A DNA stretch of 8,344 nucleotides from JAAZXR01 sp040265175 (GCA_040265175.1 JBDQGY010000197.1:1-8344); one strand, 5' to 3'; positions 1 through 6,152 are shown, counted from the stretch's first letter. Translations and numbers: made by a program. Notes: generated by a model not told the origin, from the letters alone.

Positions 1-124
1 CGCCTCCTGCGAGCCCCGCCATGAACACGAGCCCCCATCCCACCGCCGCGCAGCCTCGGTGTCGCCCGGACCGAGTGGCAAACCTCCACGCCGTGAAGAG
101 CAAGGCTGGAGACGGCGCGATCAT
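1..124 (-). CDS. Partial membrane-protein ORF, possibly a second FtsX-like permease (5' end only)
   Basis: An ATG at 122-124 on the minus strand opens a frame that stays open to the left edge (41 codons), beginning 22 bp after the stop of the large permease gene and on the same strand. The start reads MIAPSPALLFTAWRFATRSG and is followed by a hydrophobic stretch at about residues 25-41. A short basic amphipathic N-terminus leading into a membrane helix is how LolC/LolE-type permeases begin, and such permeases often sit in tandem or next to lolD. About 78% of its codons end in G or C, which supports real coding. No clear Shine-Dalgarno sequence precedes the ATG. Only 41 residues are visible, so the permease assignment is inference from position and N-terminal style; it could be another membrane protein. 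Confidence 0.45.
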   Translation of the reverse strand, partial: MIAPSPALLFTAWRFATRSGRHRGCAAVGWGLVFMAGLAGG

Positions 125-146
125 GGTGAAGTGTTCATGTCGGCGC

Positions 147-2129
147 TCACTCGTATCTCAGCCCGTCCACGGGCCGCTGCCAAGCCGCACGAAGCGCCGG
201 TGGGATGGTCGCCACAAAACAGATCGCCAGCGCGAGAACCAAAATGAGCAGGATCTGGAGCGGGCTGACCTCCACAGGGAGGCTCTCGATAAAGTAGACC
301 TGCGGATCCAAGGTGTAGCCGTACAGCTGCACCAACCAGCACAACACGAGCCCGAACGCGATCCCCGCCACCGCACCGGCGAGACCGATCGTCATCCCGG
401 TAACCTGGAACACCCGCGCGATCTGGGCGGGCGTCCCCCCCATGGACATGAGGATCGCCACCTCTGGGGTGCGGCGCACCACCATCGTCCACAGCGCCGA
501 GAGCACGTTAAATCCCGCGACAAAGATCACCAGGCTCAACACGATGGTGATCACGTTCTTTTGCTGACGGATCGACGAGAACAAGGTCCGGTTAAGTTCT
601 TGCCACTCGAGCACCTGATACCCACCGCGGAGTTCCTCGCGAATCATCGCCCCAACCTCGGGCGCATCGTTGGGATCGGACAAGCGCAGATCGACACCCG
701 AGACCATGTCGGAATCCCGGAAACGAAACGCCTGCAGCTCTCGAATGTGCACGTAGACCAAGCGCTCGTCGTATTCTTGGAACCCCGCCTCGAACACGCC
801 CTCCACCTTGAACTTTCGAAATCGCGGCGGCGCGGTCGTGTCAAATGCCCCACCGGGGTCCACGAGGCGCACGACGTCCCCCCGCTGAAGCGAGAGCCGC
901 TCCGCGAGGTATTTCCCCACGAACATGGTCGGAATAGCGGGGTCCTCTGGCGCTTCGTTCCTGACCTTCGCCGCGTCGGACGCCGCCATGGGCACAGGCG
1001 GGTCCACCCACGCGTCGTCGCTCCACCCATCGTCGCCCCACCCGTCATCGCCTTCTCGCGATGTGGCGCCGCGCCGCGAAGCGTCCCACTCTTCCTGGGC
1101 ACGCTCAAACCAGTCCGCGCCCCGAGGGTCTTCAATATCGGCGAGCACCGCCGGCAAGTCCGGGCGATCGAGCACCGGTCGCAGGGTCACGGAGTGCGCC
1201 AACGCGTCTGTAGAGACCCCCTCCCCCGATGCGCGCCGCAGATGAGCTTCGATGTCGATCACCTCAGGACCCGTGCCAGGATCAATGCCCTTCACCAGCA
1301 CGGTCGCCGGACGCACCTGCCCTTCGCGGCGACCGTCTTGGTCCTCGGGGGCCATCGCCATCACGTAGTACACGAAGGGGCTCGCGCCGGTCACCCCCGG
1401 CAGTCCCCTCAGCCACTGCTCAAACCTTCGATACTCCGACAGTCCGTACACGCGCGTCACGTTGATGTGTGCGTAGACCCCCGTCACGCGCCGTTCGAAC
1501 TCGTGCAAGAATCCGGTGCCCACCGATTGCACCACCACCAGCGCCGCGACGCCGATGACCGTACATACGATGGAGGTTGTCCCGAACACAGAGAAGTAGC
1601 GCGCGATGATCAACAAGAGCCCTGCGAACGTGCTGATCGCCACCACGACCAGCGCCGCCAACCGAACCCCTTGCTCCCACGCGCTCGGATCGGCGGCGTG
1701 GCTCCCGACTTCGGGCTCACCGAGGACAACGAGAGACAGAGCCCCACCCACGACGAGCGCGACGCAGGAGACGATCCCTCTCAAGTACGCGCGTTCTCCG
1801 CCCTGCCGAAGGATGATCCGTAGACCCACCGCGCGTTCGTAGCCCGTGTACCCCACCACCACCATGCGCACGACGAGCGCTCCGAAGGCCAGACCCGCCA
1901 TGGATAAAAATACAGTGGGCAGGGGCGCGGGCGCGCTTGTCCCCCACACCAGGGATGCGAGGGCACCAACCAGCCCTGCCAGGGCCACGAACCACAGGAC
2001 CAAGAGCCCGCCGTGCTCTTGTGCGGCGGAGCGGGGAGCCTCGTCGAGGGTCGTCCCGCGGACAAACTCAAGTAATTCTTTGCGGCCTTGGGACAATGCG
2101 TGAAAACCCCGATCCAGGGTAGGATGCAA
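147..2129 (-). CDS. ABC transporter permease, LolC/LolE-FtsX type, with extra N-terminal membrane domain
   Basis: Probable inner-membrane permease of a lipoprotein-releasing (LolCDE-like) ABC transporter, 660 codons. The C-terminal part is the FtsX-type permease domain: helices at about 525-551, 580-603 and 622-645, with the typical loop RRTPEVAILMSMGGTPAQI at about 552-570 between the first two. The helix at about 184-203 followed by GTGFLHEFERRV matches the usual N-terminal helix of LolC/LolE, and residues of about 205-520 form the periplasmic domain. Ahead of this lie about 180 further residues with four predicted helices (about 40-63, 70-93, 116-137, 152-178), absent from ordinary LolC/E of about 400 residues. 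An acidic DDGWG/DDGWS/DDAWV repeat sits in the periplasmic part. The start is uncertain: 2129 is a TTG without a clear ribosome site, and a TTG at 2096 (residue 12) fits the possible promoter better. No ATP-binding subunit lies in the window. Other FtsX/MacB-like export permeases remain possible. Confidence 0.85.
   Translation of the reverse strand: MHPTLDRGFHALSQGRKELLEFVRGTTLDEAPRSAAQEHGGLLVLWFVALAGLVGALASLVWGTSAPAPLPTVFLSMAGLAFGALVVRMVVVGYTGYERAVGLRIILRQGGERAYLRGIVSCVALVVGGALSLVVLGEPEVGSHAADPSAWEQGVRLAALVVVAISTFAGLLLIIARYFSVFGTTSIVCTVIGVAALVVVQSVGTGFLHEFERRVTGVYAHINVTRVYGLSEYRRFEQWLRGLPGVTGASPFVYYVMAMAPEDQDGRREGQVRPATVLVKGIDPGTGPEVIDIEAHLRRASGEGVSTDALAHSVTLRPVLDRPDLPAVLADIEDPRGADWFERAQEEWDASRRGATSREGDDGWGDDGWSDDAWVDPPVPMAASDAAKVRNEAPEDPAIPTMFVGKYLAERLSLQRGDVVRLVDPGGAFDTTAPPRFRKFKVEGVFEAGFQEYDERLVYVHIRELQAFRFRDSDMVSGVDLRLSDPNDAPEVGAMIREELRGGYQVLEWQELNRTLFSSIRQQKNVITIVLSLVIFVAGFNVLSALWTMVVRRTPEVAILMSMGGTPAQIARVFQVTGMTIGLAGAVAGIAFGLVLCWLVQLYGYTLDPQVYFIESLPVEVSPLQILLILVLALAICFVATIPPALRAAWQRPVDGLRYE
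1008..1049 (-). repeat. Three-unit 15-bp coding tandem repeat (DDGWx) in the permease
   Basis: Residues 361-375 of the permease read DDGWG, DDGWS, DDAWV, three near-identical five-residue units encoded by a degenerate 15-bp tandem repeat. The segment lies in a polar, probably disordered stretch of the periplasmic domain (about 340-395), flanked by acidic and proline residues. It is probably a slippage-expanded linker rather than a catalytic element. Confidence 0.6.
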
Positions 2130-2157
2130 GCTAGCAGCGCCTGTCGGCTGGGGTCAA
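2128..2157 (-). promoter_or_regulatory. Possible sigma70-type promoter of the permease gene
   Basis: On the minus strand, TTGACC (2157-2152) and TAGCTT (2133-2128) are separated by 18 bp, resembling a housekeeping promoter and using the same spacing as the better promoter at 3558-3587. The -10 element overlaps the TTG codon at 2129. If this promoter is used, transcription starts near 2121 and the protein must start further in, for example at the TTG at 2096. The prediction rests on sequence likeness only. Confidence 0.3.
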
Positions 2158-2212
2158 TCCATTCACGGACGATCCTTGGTACAACTGCGGCAGGCACCGG
2201 CCTCGTACGACC
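2130..2212. promoter_or_regulatory. Divergent intergenic region between the permease and PilZ genes
   Basis: This 83-bp gap separates two genes transcribed away from each other and must carry the signals for both unless they are expressed from elsewhere. A -10-like TACAAC lies at 2180-2185 on the plus strand, but no convincing -35 box precedes it. I see no palindrome or riboswitch-like structure here. Confidence 0.4.
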
Positions 2213-2725
2213 ATGAGCATTCCGCCAAACGATCCTCCATCCTCTCCCGATCTCGCTCCCTCTCGCATCGTCGCTCGGCGCGGGGATGGCAGCCAGTACC
2301 AAGGCGATCTGCTCCGCGACATCGTGACCTACCGCAATCTGCGAGCGCTCAGCCTCGGCGGTGGTCCGCTGACTGACGAGCAGACCAGCCTGCTGCAATC
2401 TCTTGAAGCGCGGGTGCGCCAGCCCGCTGGAGACGGGAACGACGACTCCTCGGCGCTTCGTAGTTTCTACCGCTTCCAGTGTGACTTCACCGCAAAGCTG
2501 CGCAGGGGAGAAGAGACCGAATCCTCCGCGATCTCGGTGGCCGATATCAGCGCGGGCGGCGTTAAAATTGTGGGGACCAACCCGCAGGAGCTTGGGGACG
2601 CCGTCGTCATCTCCTTTGAACGCGGTGGCGACGAGGCCGTCGAGTTCGCGGCCCGGGTCGCGTGGTCACGCGACATCGAATACGGCATCATGTTCGCCGG
2701 AGCAGCGACCAACGTCCCGGGATAG
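2213..2725 (+). CDS. PilZ-domain protein (probable cyclic-di-GMP receptor)
   Basis: A 170-residue cytoplasmic protein without signal peptide or membrane helix. The first 80 residues are polar, with a short helical segment at about 52-70 and no recognised domain. The second half is a PilZ domain: RSFYR at 83-87 supplies the RxxxR motif and DISAGG at 111-116 supplies the D/NxSxxG motif, both of which contact cyclic-di-GMP in known PilZ proteins. The strand pattern to about residue 165 (VVISFERGG, EFAARVAW, EYGIMFAG) completes the barrel. With all signature residues present, binding of cyclic-di-GMP is likely; the partner or output is unknown. The ATG at 2213 has only a weak ribosome site. The gene ends 5 bp before the lipoprotein gene, suggesting co-transcription. 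Confidence 0.87.
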   Translation: MSIPPNDPPSSPDLAPSRIVARRGDGSQYQGDLLRDIVTYRNLRALSLGGGPLTDEQTSLLQSLEARVRQPAGDGNDDSSALRSFYRFQCDFTAKLRRGEETESSAISVADISAGGVKIVGTNPQELGDAVVISFERGGDEAVEFAARVAWSRDIEYGIMFAGAATNVPG

Positions 2726-2730
2726 TCGTG

Positions 2731-3459
2731 GTGCCACGCTCTCACCGATCGCCACGGACACGCGCAGCATTGGGCTGCGTCACGGCATGCGCGGCGTGGG
2801 CCATGGCCTGCGCTCCCGATGCACCCGTCTCCCCTCCCGGAGACCCCTCGCTGGCCGTCGGCGACGCGACCCCTGAGCAAATCGAGGCGCTCTACCAACG
2901 GCGCATTCAGCCCGTCGCCAACCTGACCATTGAGGCGACGTTGTGGGACCCCAATCTCATCGCGCTGTGGGCGACCGCCGGCAGCCCCGCAGACACTGAT
3001 GAGACCGCGGCCTCGAACGAGAGCGCGCGACTGCGGGACCGCCGGGTCGACTGGACCGAACGCTACGTCGAGGGTCAGACCTCGTTTTTCGTGGTCTTGG
3101 AATTGGCAAACCGCCCTCCGCAAGAAGAGGAGGGGCAAGACGCGATCATCAACCCGAGGACGTGGCGGTTCCGCATGGCTCGCGATGACCTCGACGAGAT
3201 TTCGCCCTCGAAGATCCAGATAATCTCGCAAGATCGTTTCCCTACCCAGACCGGCGGATATCACTGGCGCCTGGTCTACTCGGTCCACTTTGAGGGCGGG
3301 GCTTACGCGGCCGCGCGCGACAGCGAGACCGCCAACGGGGTCCAGCTCATGTTGCGTGTGTTCCCGGAAGCCGAGCTTGGAAAGCGCGCCCCATTTGGCC
3401 GCCGCTCGAATCGTGATGGTTTTCGTCTGCGCTGGTGGACCGTCCCCTCCGAGGGCTGA
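2731..3459 (+). CDS. Probable secreted lipoprotein of unknown function
   Basis: A 242-residue protein if translation starts at the GTG at 2731 (a GTG at 2728 is equally possible). An ATG at 2662 in the same frame would overlap the PilZ gene by 64 bp and add an unlikely Arg/His-rich leader, so I do not use it. The N-terminus has basic residues (RSHRSPRTR) and a short hydrophobic stretch ending in WAMAC, so Cys27 may be lipidated; the lipobox is atypical, with Ala at -3. The mature protein starts with a Pro/Ala/Asp-rich linker and continues as a soluble domain of about 190 residues with strand-like segments such as TSFFVVLELANRPP and YHWRLVYSVHFEGG. I recognise no family. Its 5-bp distance from the PilZ gene suggests one transcript. 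It is probably anchored in the outer membrane and facing the periplasm. Confidence 0.72.
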   Translation: MPRSHRSPRTRAALGCVTACAAWAMACAPDAPVSPPGDPSLAVGDATPEQIEALYQRRIQPVANLTIEATLWDPNLIALWATAGSPADTDETAASNESARLRDRRVDWTERYVEGQTSFFVVLELANRPPQEEEGQDAIINPRTWRFRMARDDLDEISPSKIQIISQDRFPTQTGGYHWRLVYSVHFEGGAYAAARDSETANGVQLMLRVFPEAELGKRAPFGRRSNRDGFRLRWWTVPSEG

Positions 3460-3493
3460 CCGCTCCATCGCACCCGGGCGCCTCCGCGAGACG

Positions 3494-3507
3494 TTCGACC
3501 GAACGAA
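3494..3507. promoter_or_regulatory. Perfect 14-bp palindrome, possible operator
   Basis: CGTTCG-AC-CGAACG is a perfect inverted repeat with 6-bp arms and a 2-bp centre, lying 50 bp upstream of the -35 box of the outer-membrane protein gene. The centre is too small for an RNA hairpin loop, so a binding site for a dimeric regulator is the more natural reading. The half-site order (GTTC then GAAC) is the reverse of the Gram-positive LexA box. A chance occurrence is possible. Confidence 0.3.
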
Positions 3508-3557
3508 TTCCCGGTGGGTGCACGTCGTCATCGAGCGTAGTCGGGCCGTCCCACGCC

Positions 3558-3587
3558 TTGACACGCGCTCTGGGCGCGAGATAGGCT
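3558..3587 (+). promoter_or_regulatory. Sigma70-like promoter of the outer-membrane protein operon
   Basis: A perfect -35 TTGACA (3558-3563), an 18-bp spacer and a -10 TAGGCT (3582-3587), which keeps the three most conserved positions (T, A and final T), lie just upstream of the ATG at 3616. The expected transcription start near 3594 would leave a 5' leader of about 22 nt holding GGAG at 3606-3609, a correctly spaced ribosome site. This is the best promoter candidate in the window. Confidence 0.55.
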
Positions 3588-3615
3588 CTGCGGGTCCGGT
3601 CTCTCGGAGCTTCGC

Positions 3616-4509
3616 ATGCGCAAGATTCTGTCCTTTACGGTAGCGCTTCCGGTCCTCATCGCCGCCCCCACTGCCGCAAGCGCTGGGAAGTACGACGTGG
3701 ATCTGACGAGTCTTGGATCGGTGAGCGGCGGAGGTGTGGTGCAAGACGGCACAAAGTTTCGGTCGTTGTCCTCAGAGCTCGCCGTGTTGTCGGCGCCCAA
3801 GCCTGTCGACCCCGCCGATTCCCTCGGTTTGTCAGGCTTCGCCCTGTCCGCGGACATCAGCCTGAACACGATCTCGGGCGGTGAAGATTTTTGGTCGCAG
3901 ACCACGAGCAGCCCCGGCAATTTGGTCCCGACCATCCAAGTGGTGGGTCGAAAGGGACTTTGGCCTGGCCTGGAAGTTGGCGGGGGAGCCACGCATGTCT
4001 TCGACTCCAAAATGTGGACCATCGGCGGCTACGCAAAACTCGCCATCCACGAGGGTTTTCACCACCTGCCGATCCCGGCGATCGCGATCCGTGGACACTT
4101 CGGACAGCTGCTGGGTTCCAAAGATGTTCGCATGACGACCATCGGCATCGACGGCGTCATCTCCCACGTATTCGGCGTCGGCAGCACCGTGAGCATGACC
4201 CCCTATATCGGCTACCAAGCCCTCCTCGCATGGTCACGCTCGGGCGTGCTCGACGCGACTCCTGACACCGACGAATATATTGAGCCTGCGCCCGATCTCT
4301 CCAACGAGTTCGTGTTCAAGCGACAAGATGTGATCGTGAGACACCGGCCATTTTTTGGGCTTCGCATGGTGTTTAGCGTGCTCCGCATCGGCCTCGAAGG
4401 GATGATCGTCCCTGGGGGATCCTCCACCGGCTCTTCCAACGGAGAGACCTACGAAGACAACTCCGGACTGCAGCAGCAGTACACGTTTTCTGTGGGTGCT
4501 GACTTCTAA
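3616..4509 (+). CDS. Outer-membrane beta-barrel protein of unknown function
   Basis: A 297-residue exported protein. A classical signal peptide (MRK, then hydrophobic residues, then ASA|G) should be cleaved after Ala23. The mature part has many alternating polar/hydrophobic segments of 9-12 residues, for example PTIQVVGRKG, PGLEVGGGATHVF, TIGGYAKLAI, AIAIRGHFGQL, SVLRIGLEGMIV and the last strand YTFSVGADF. A terminal Phe is the usual BAM recognition signal of outer-membrane barrels. Size and strand count suggest a medium barrel with a soluble N-terminal stretch of about 70 residues; no transporter or porin family is recognised. GGAG six bases before the ATG and the promoter at 3558-3587 support the start. 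It heads a compact operon: its TAA is directly followed by the ATG of the zinc-ribbon gene. Function is unknown; a structural or adhesive role is as likely as a pore. Confidence 0.82.
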   Translation: MRKILSFTVALPVLIAAPTAASAGKYDVDLTSLGSVSGGGVVQDGTKFRSLSSELAVLSAPKPVDPADSLGLSGFALSADISLNTISGGEDFWSQTTSSPGNLVPTIQVVGRKGLWPGLEVGGGATHVFDSKMWTIGGYAKLAIHEGFHHLPIPAIAIRGHFGQLLGSKDVRMTTIGIDGVISHVFGVGSTVSMTPYIGYQALLAWSRSGVLDATPDTDEYIEPAPDLSNEFVFKRQDVIVRHRPFFGLRMVFSVLRIGLEGMIVPGGSSTGSSNGETYEDNSGLQQQYTFSVGADF

Positions 4510-5358
4510 ATGATCATCGCTTGTCCCACCTGCGCCGGGCCGTTCCAGGTCCTCGACGAACAAATCGCCCCGCTCGTGCAGGTGGCCTGCCCCCACTGCT
4601 CGTTCCGATTAATTCTCGACTTTGAAGCGGCCAACGAGCCCTCCTTGATCGACCCTGGGACACAGATGGCCTCTGGCTATCGGAGCGAGGCTCATTATCG
4701 GGGCGAAAGCGTCGAGGCTGCCACGCCACCGGCTCCGGTGAGCCCAACCTCAAGCCCTGCGCCCAAGCCACCTGCGGCGTCCAGCCCTGCGCCTGCGCCT
4801 CGACCTGCGCCCAAGCCCAAATCCCGGTCGGCGCCCCCTCCTCCCCCGCATGGAACGAGCGCCAAACCTTCGAAGAAGACCTTGATCGCCTCTCCAGGAA
4901 TGATGGCGGACGTGCCAAAGGCGCCGCCTCGACCCGAGAGCCGCCCGATGGCGAAGACGACAAGCTCGCAAAGCGGCGCGCCCACGCCCGAGTATGCCGC
5001 CCCTACGAGCGGCGAGCCCCCGCACGCTCCGGCGCCCGAAGGGGCGGGTCCAAGCTGGCCCGCGGAGGGCGCCGCGCCCCCCCCGAACCCCGCGGAACTC
5101 TCCGGTGAGCACTCGTCGCCCGATCTCACGGCTCCCATGGGCGGGGGCGCGCTCAAGGCGTCTCCTGCGCCCATGGACGCTCCCCGTTCCGCGACGTTCA
5201 CCGTGTTTATGTTCACCGCCCTGGTCTTGCTCGCCTTTGTCGGCGCGTTGTGGATCGTCGCGTTCCAAAAGACCGGTAACGTAGACCCGCGTCCGTTCAT
5301 CCAACAGACCCTGATTCCAATGCTGCGACTGAAGCTCCCGATGCTGTTCGGCGGGTGA
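4510..5358 (+). CDS. MJ0042-type zinc-ribbon protein with Pro/Ala-rich linker and C-terminal membrane helix
   Basis: A 282-residue protein in three parts. Residues 1-40 form a zinc ribbon of the MJ0042 type, with metal ligands C5xxC8 and C27xxC30 around QVLDEQIAPL. Residues of about 70-225 are a low-complexity linker rich in Pro, Ala and Ser, with Lys/Arg in its first half, likely disordered. A single membrane helix lies at about 228-252, followed by about 30 residues. With no signal peptide and the ribbon at the N-terminus, the ribbon should face the cytoplasm and the short tail the periplasm. Such proteins are common in myxobacteria and relatives but mostly uncharacterised; binding of nucleic acid or protein by the ribbon is inference. 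The ATG directly abuts the previous gene's TAA, and the TGA overlaps the GTG of the next gene, so all three are probably translated from one mRNA. Confidence 0.82.
   Translation: MIIACPTCAGPFQVLDEQIAPLVQVACPHCSFRLILDFEAANEPSLIDPGTQMASGYRSEAHYRGESVEAATPPAPVSPTSSPAPKPPAASSPAPAPRPAPKPKSRSAPPPPPHGTSAKPSKKTLIASPGMMADVPKAPPRPESRPMAKTTSSQSGAPTPEYAAPTSGEPPHAPAPEGAGPSWPAEGAAPPPNPAELSGEHSSPDLTAPMGGGALKASPAPMDAPRSATFTVFMFTALVLLAFVGALWIVAFQKTGNVDPRPFIQQTLIPMLRLKLPMLFGG
4756..4817 (+). repeat. 14-bp direct repeat within the zinc-ribbon gene linker
   Basis: CCTGCGCCCAAGCC occurs at 4756-4769 and again at 4804-4817, with similar CCTGCG units between. It encodes the PAPKP-like stretches of the disordered linker, so it is most likely a product of local slippage or duplication and has coding meaning only. 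Confidence 0.5.
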
Positions 5359-5615
5359 CCGACCGACAGCCCTCGCTTGAATCGAAGTCTTCCATGACGG
5401 CCAGCCCGGACAACCCGATGCGAGATCCGCGACGGGTAGCCGACCGCCTCGCCGCCTTGCCCGAGACCTCCATGCGCGCGGCCGTGCTCGCAGACATCGT
5501 CCAGACGTTGGATGTTGACGACGCAGCGTGGCTGCTCGACGTGCTCGCGACCTCTGGTCGCTCCGGGGGTCCCCCCTTCGATCTCGCACTCCTCGCAACG
5601 CTCGAGATGGTGTAA
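5355..5615 (+). CDS. N-terminal open segment of the interrupted helical-repeat gene
   Basis: This 86-codon segment is what would be made if the TAA at 5613-5615 is respected. It is charged at the start and then helical (RRVADRLAALPETSMRAAVL, DDAAWLLDVLAT). The ATG at 5394 is preceded by GAAG at 5384-5387 and may be the real start, giving 73 residues. It has no signal peptide, membrane helix or recognised domain of its own, and it looks like the head of the longer protein rather than a complete one. Confidence 0.5.
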   Translation: MTDRQPSLESKSSMTASPDNPMRDPRRVADRLAALPETSMRAAVLADIVQTLDVDDAAWLLDVLATSGRSGGPPFDLALLATLEMV

Positions 5616-5840
5616 CTTAAGCGACTCGACTACGACTGCGTTCGGGCGATCTTTGAAACGGCCGATCGCCTCAACCTTGAGGGGTGCAAAGAGCTGCTCT
5701 ACACGCCATCCCTCGATGTCACTGCGGATGAAGCCAGCACCCGCCCACGCCCCCTCGTCCCGGGCACCAAGCCCCTCACCCTCGGTGAGCGCAAGAGCCT
5801 GGCGCGAGGATGGAAACGCGACGTTCTCGAGAAGTTACTT

Positions 5841-6152
5841 GTGGACCCGAGCCAAGACGTGATCGCCCTGCTCCTCGAGAACCCCCGCGTCACGGAAGAC
5901 GACATCCTTCGGATCGCCACCTCGCGTCGCACGACCTCCGATGCCTTGATGCTCGTGCTCGCGCATCGCCGCTGGAAGACCCGCCCCCGCATCCGCCGCG
6001 CCCTGCTCTTGAACCCAAGGATTCCAGAGGCGGTCGCGGTGCGTCTCGTGGGGCTTCTCCCCAGCCAAGAAGTCGCCGAGTTGAGCCGCGATCCGCAGCT
6101 TCCGCTTCGCGTGATCGGAGCGCTCCGACGACGGCTAAGTCTGCGCAGCTAG
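5841..6152 (+). CDS. C-terminal open segment of the interrupted gene, possible restart at GTG
   Basis: The first usable start after the TAA is a GTG at 5841, preceded by GAGAAG at 5829-5834, a passable ribosome site. It would yield 103 residues comprising the helical repeats (NPRVTE, LLNPRIPE and RDPQLP motifs at roughly 30-residue intervals). Independent translation of this part is possible but would leave the 75 coding-like codons from 5616 unused, so I favour one broken gene. The stop lies 28 bp from the end of convergent tatA. Confidence 0.4.
   Translation: MDPSQDVIALLLENPRVTEDDILRIATSRRTTSDALMLVLAHRRWKTRPRIRRALLLNPRIPEAVAVRLVGLLPSQEVAELSRDPQLPLRVIGALRRRLSLRS

Larger units (their letters stand above)
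5355..6152 (+). pseudogene. Helical-repeat (HEAT-like) protein gene interrupted by one in-frame TAA
   Basis: The frame starting at the GTG at 5355 (overlapping the previous TGA as GTGA; an ATG at 5394 is an alternative) runs 86 codons to a TAA at 5613-5615 and then continues in the same frame, without another stop, to the TAG at 6150-6152. Read through, it would be a protein of about 265 residues. The upstream half ends DLALLATLEMV and the downstream half continues LKRLDYDCVRAIFETADRL, a smooth helical pattern. About 72% of the 75 codons between the stop and the next start end in G or C, and that stretch contains no ATG, GTG or TTG in this frame, so a separate gene cannot cover it. The C-terminal part (LLLENPRVTEDDILRIATS, RRALLLNPRIPEAVAVRL, LSRDPQLPLRVIGALRRRL) has repeated leucine-rich helix pairs typical of HEAT-like proteins of myxobacterial type. 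No catalytic motif is seen. The cause could be a nonsense mutation, a sequence error or readthrough. Confidence 0.7.

Noticed and set aside
21..1823. 600-codon open frame on the plus strand opposite the permease
   Set aside because: Its product is extremely rich in Arg, His and Pro with no domain or membrane pattern, as expected for the complement of a GC-rich gene. The minus-strand permease has clear helices and family motifs.
2662..2730. ATG at 2662 as start of the lipoprotein gene
   Set aside because: It would overlap the PilZ gene by 64 bp and place an Arg/His-rich 23-residue leader before the signal peptide. GTG at 2731 gives a normal export signal.
2467..3744. 425-codon open frame on the minus strand
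   Set aside because: It lies opposite the PilZ and lipoprotein genes and the following intergenic region, has shadow-like Arg/Ala/Gly composition, and crosses the likely promoter and start of the outer-membrane protein gene.
4695..5598. Minus-strand open frames of 201 and 282 codons opposite the zinc-ribbon gene
   Set aside because: The long open frames are caused by the Pro/Ala-rich coding strand, giving Gly/Ala- or Arg-rich shadows. No start signal or domain was seen.
5512..5862. Plus-strand 116-codon frame spanning the internal TAA of the helical-repeat gene
   Set aside because: The product is Ser/Arg/Pro-rich and lacks helical pattern; the other frame has GC-rich third positions and continuous protein character on both sides. 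It does not explain the stop as a frameshift either.
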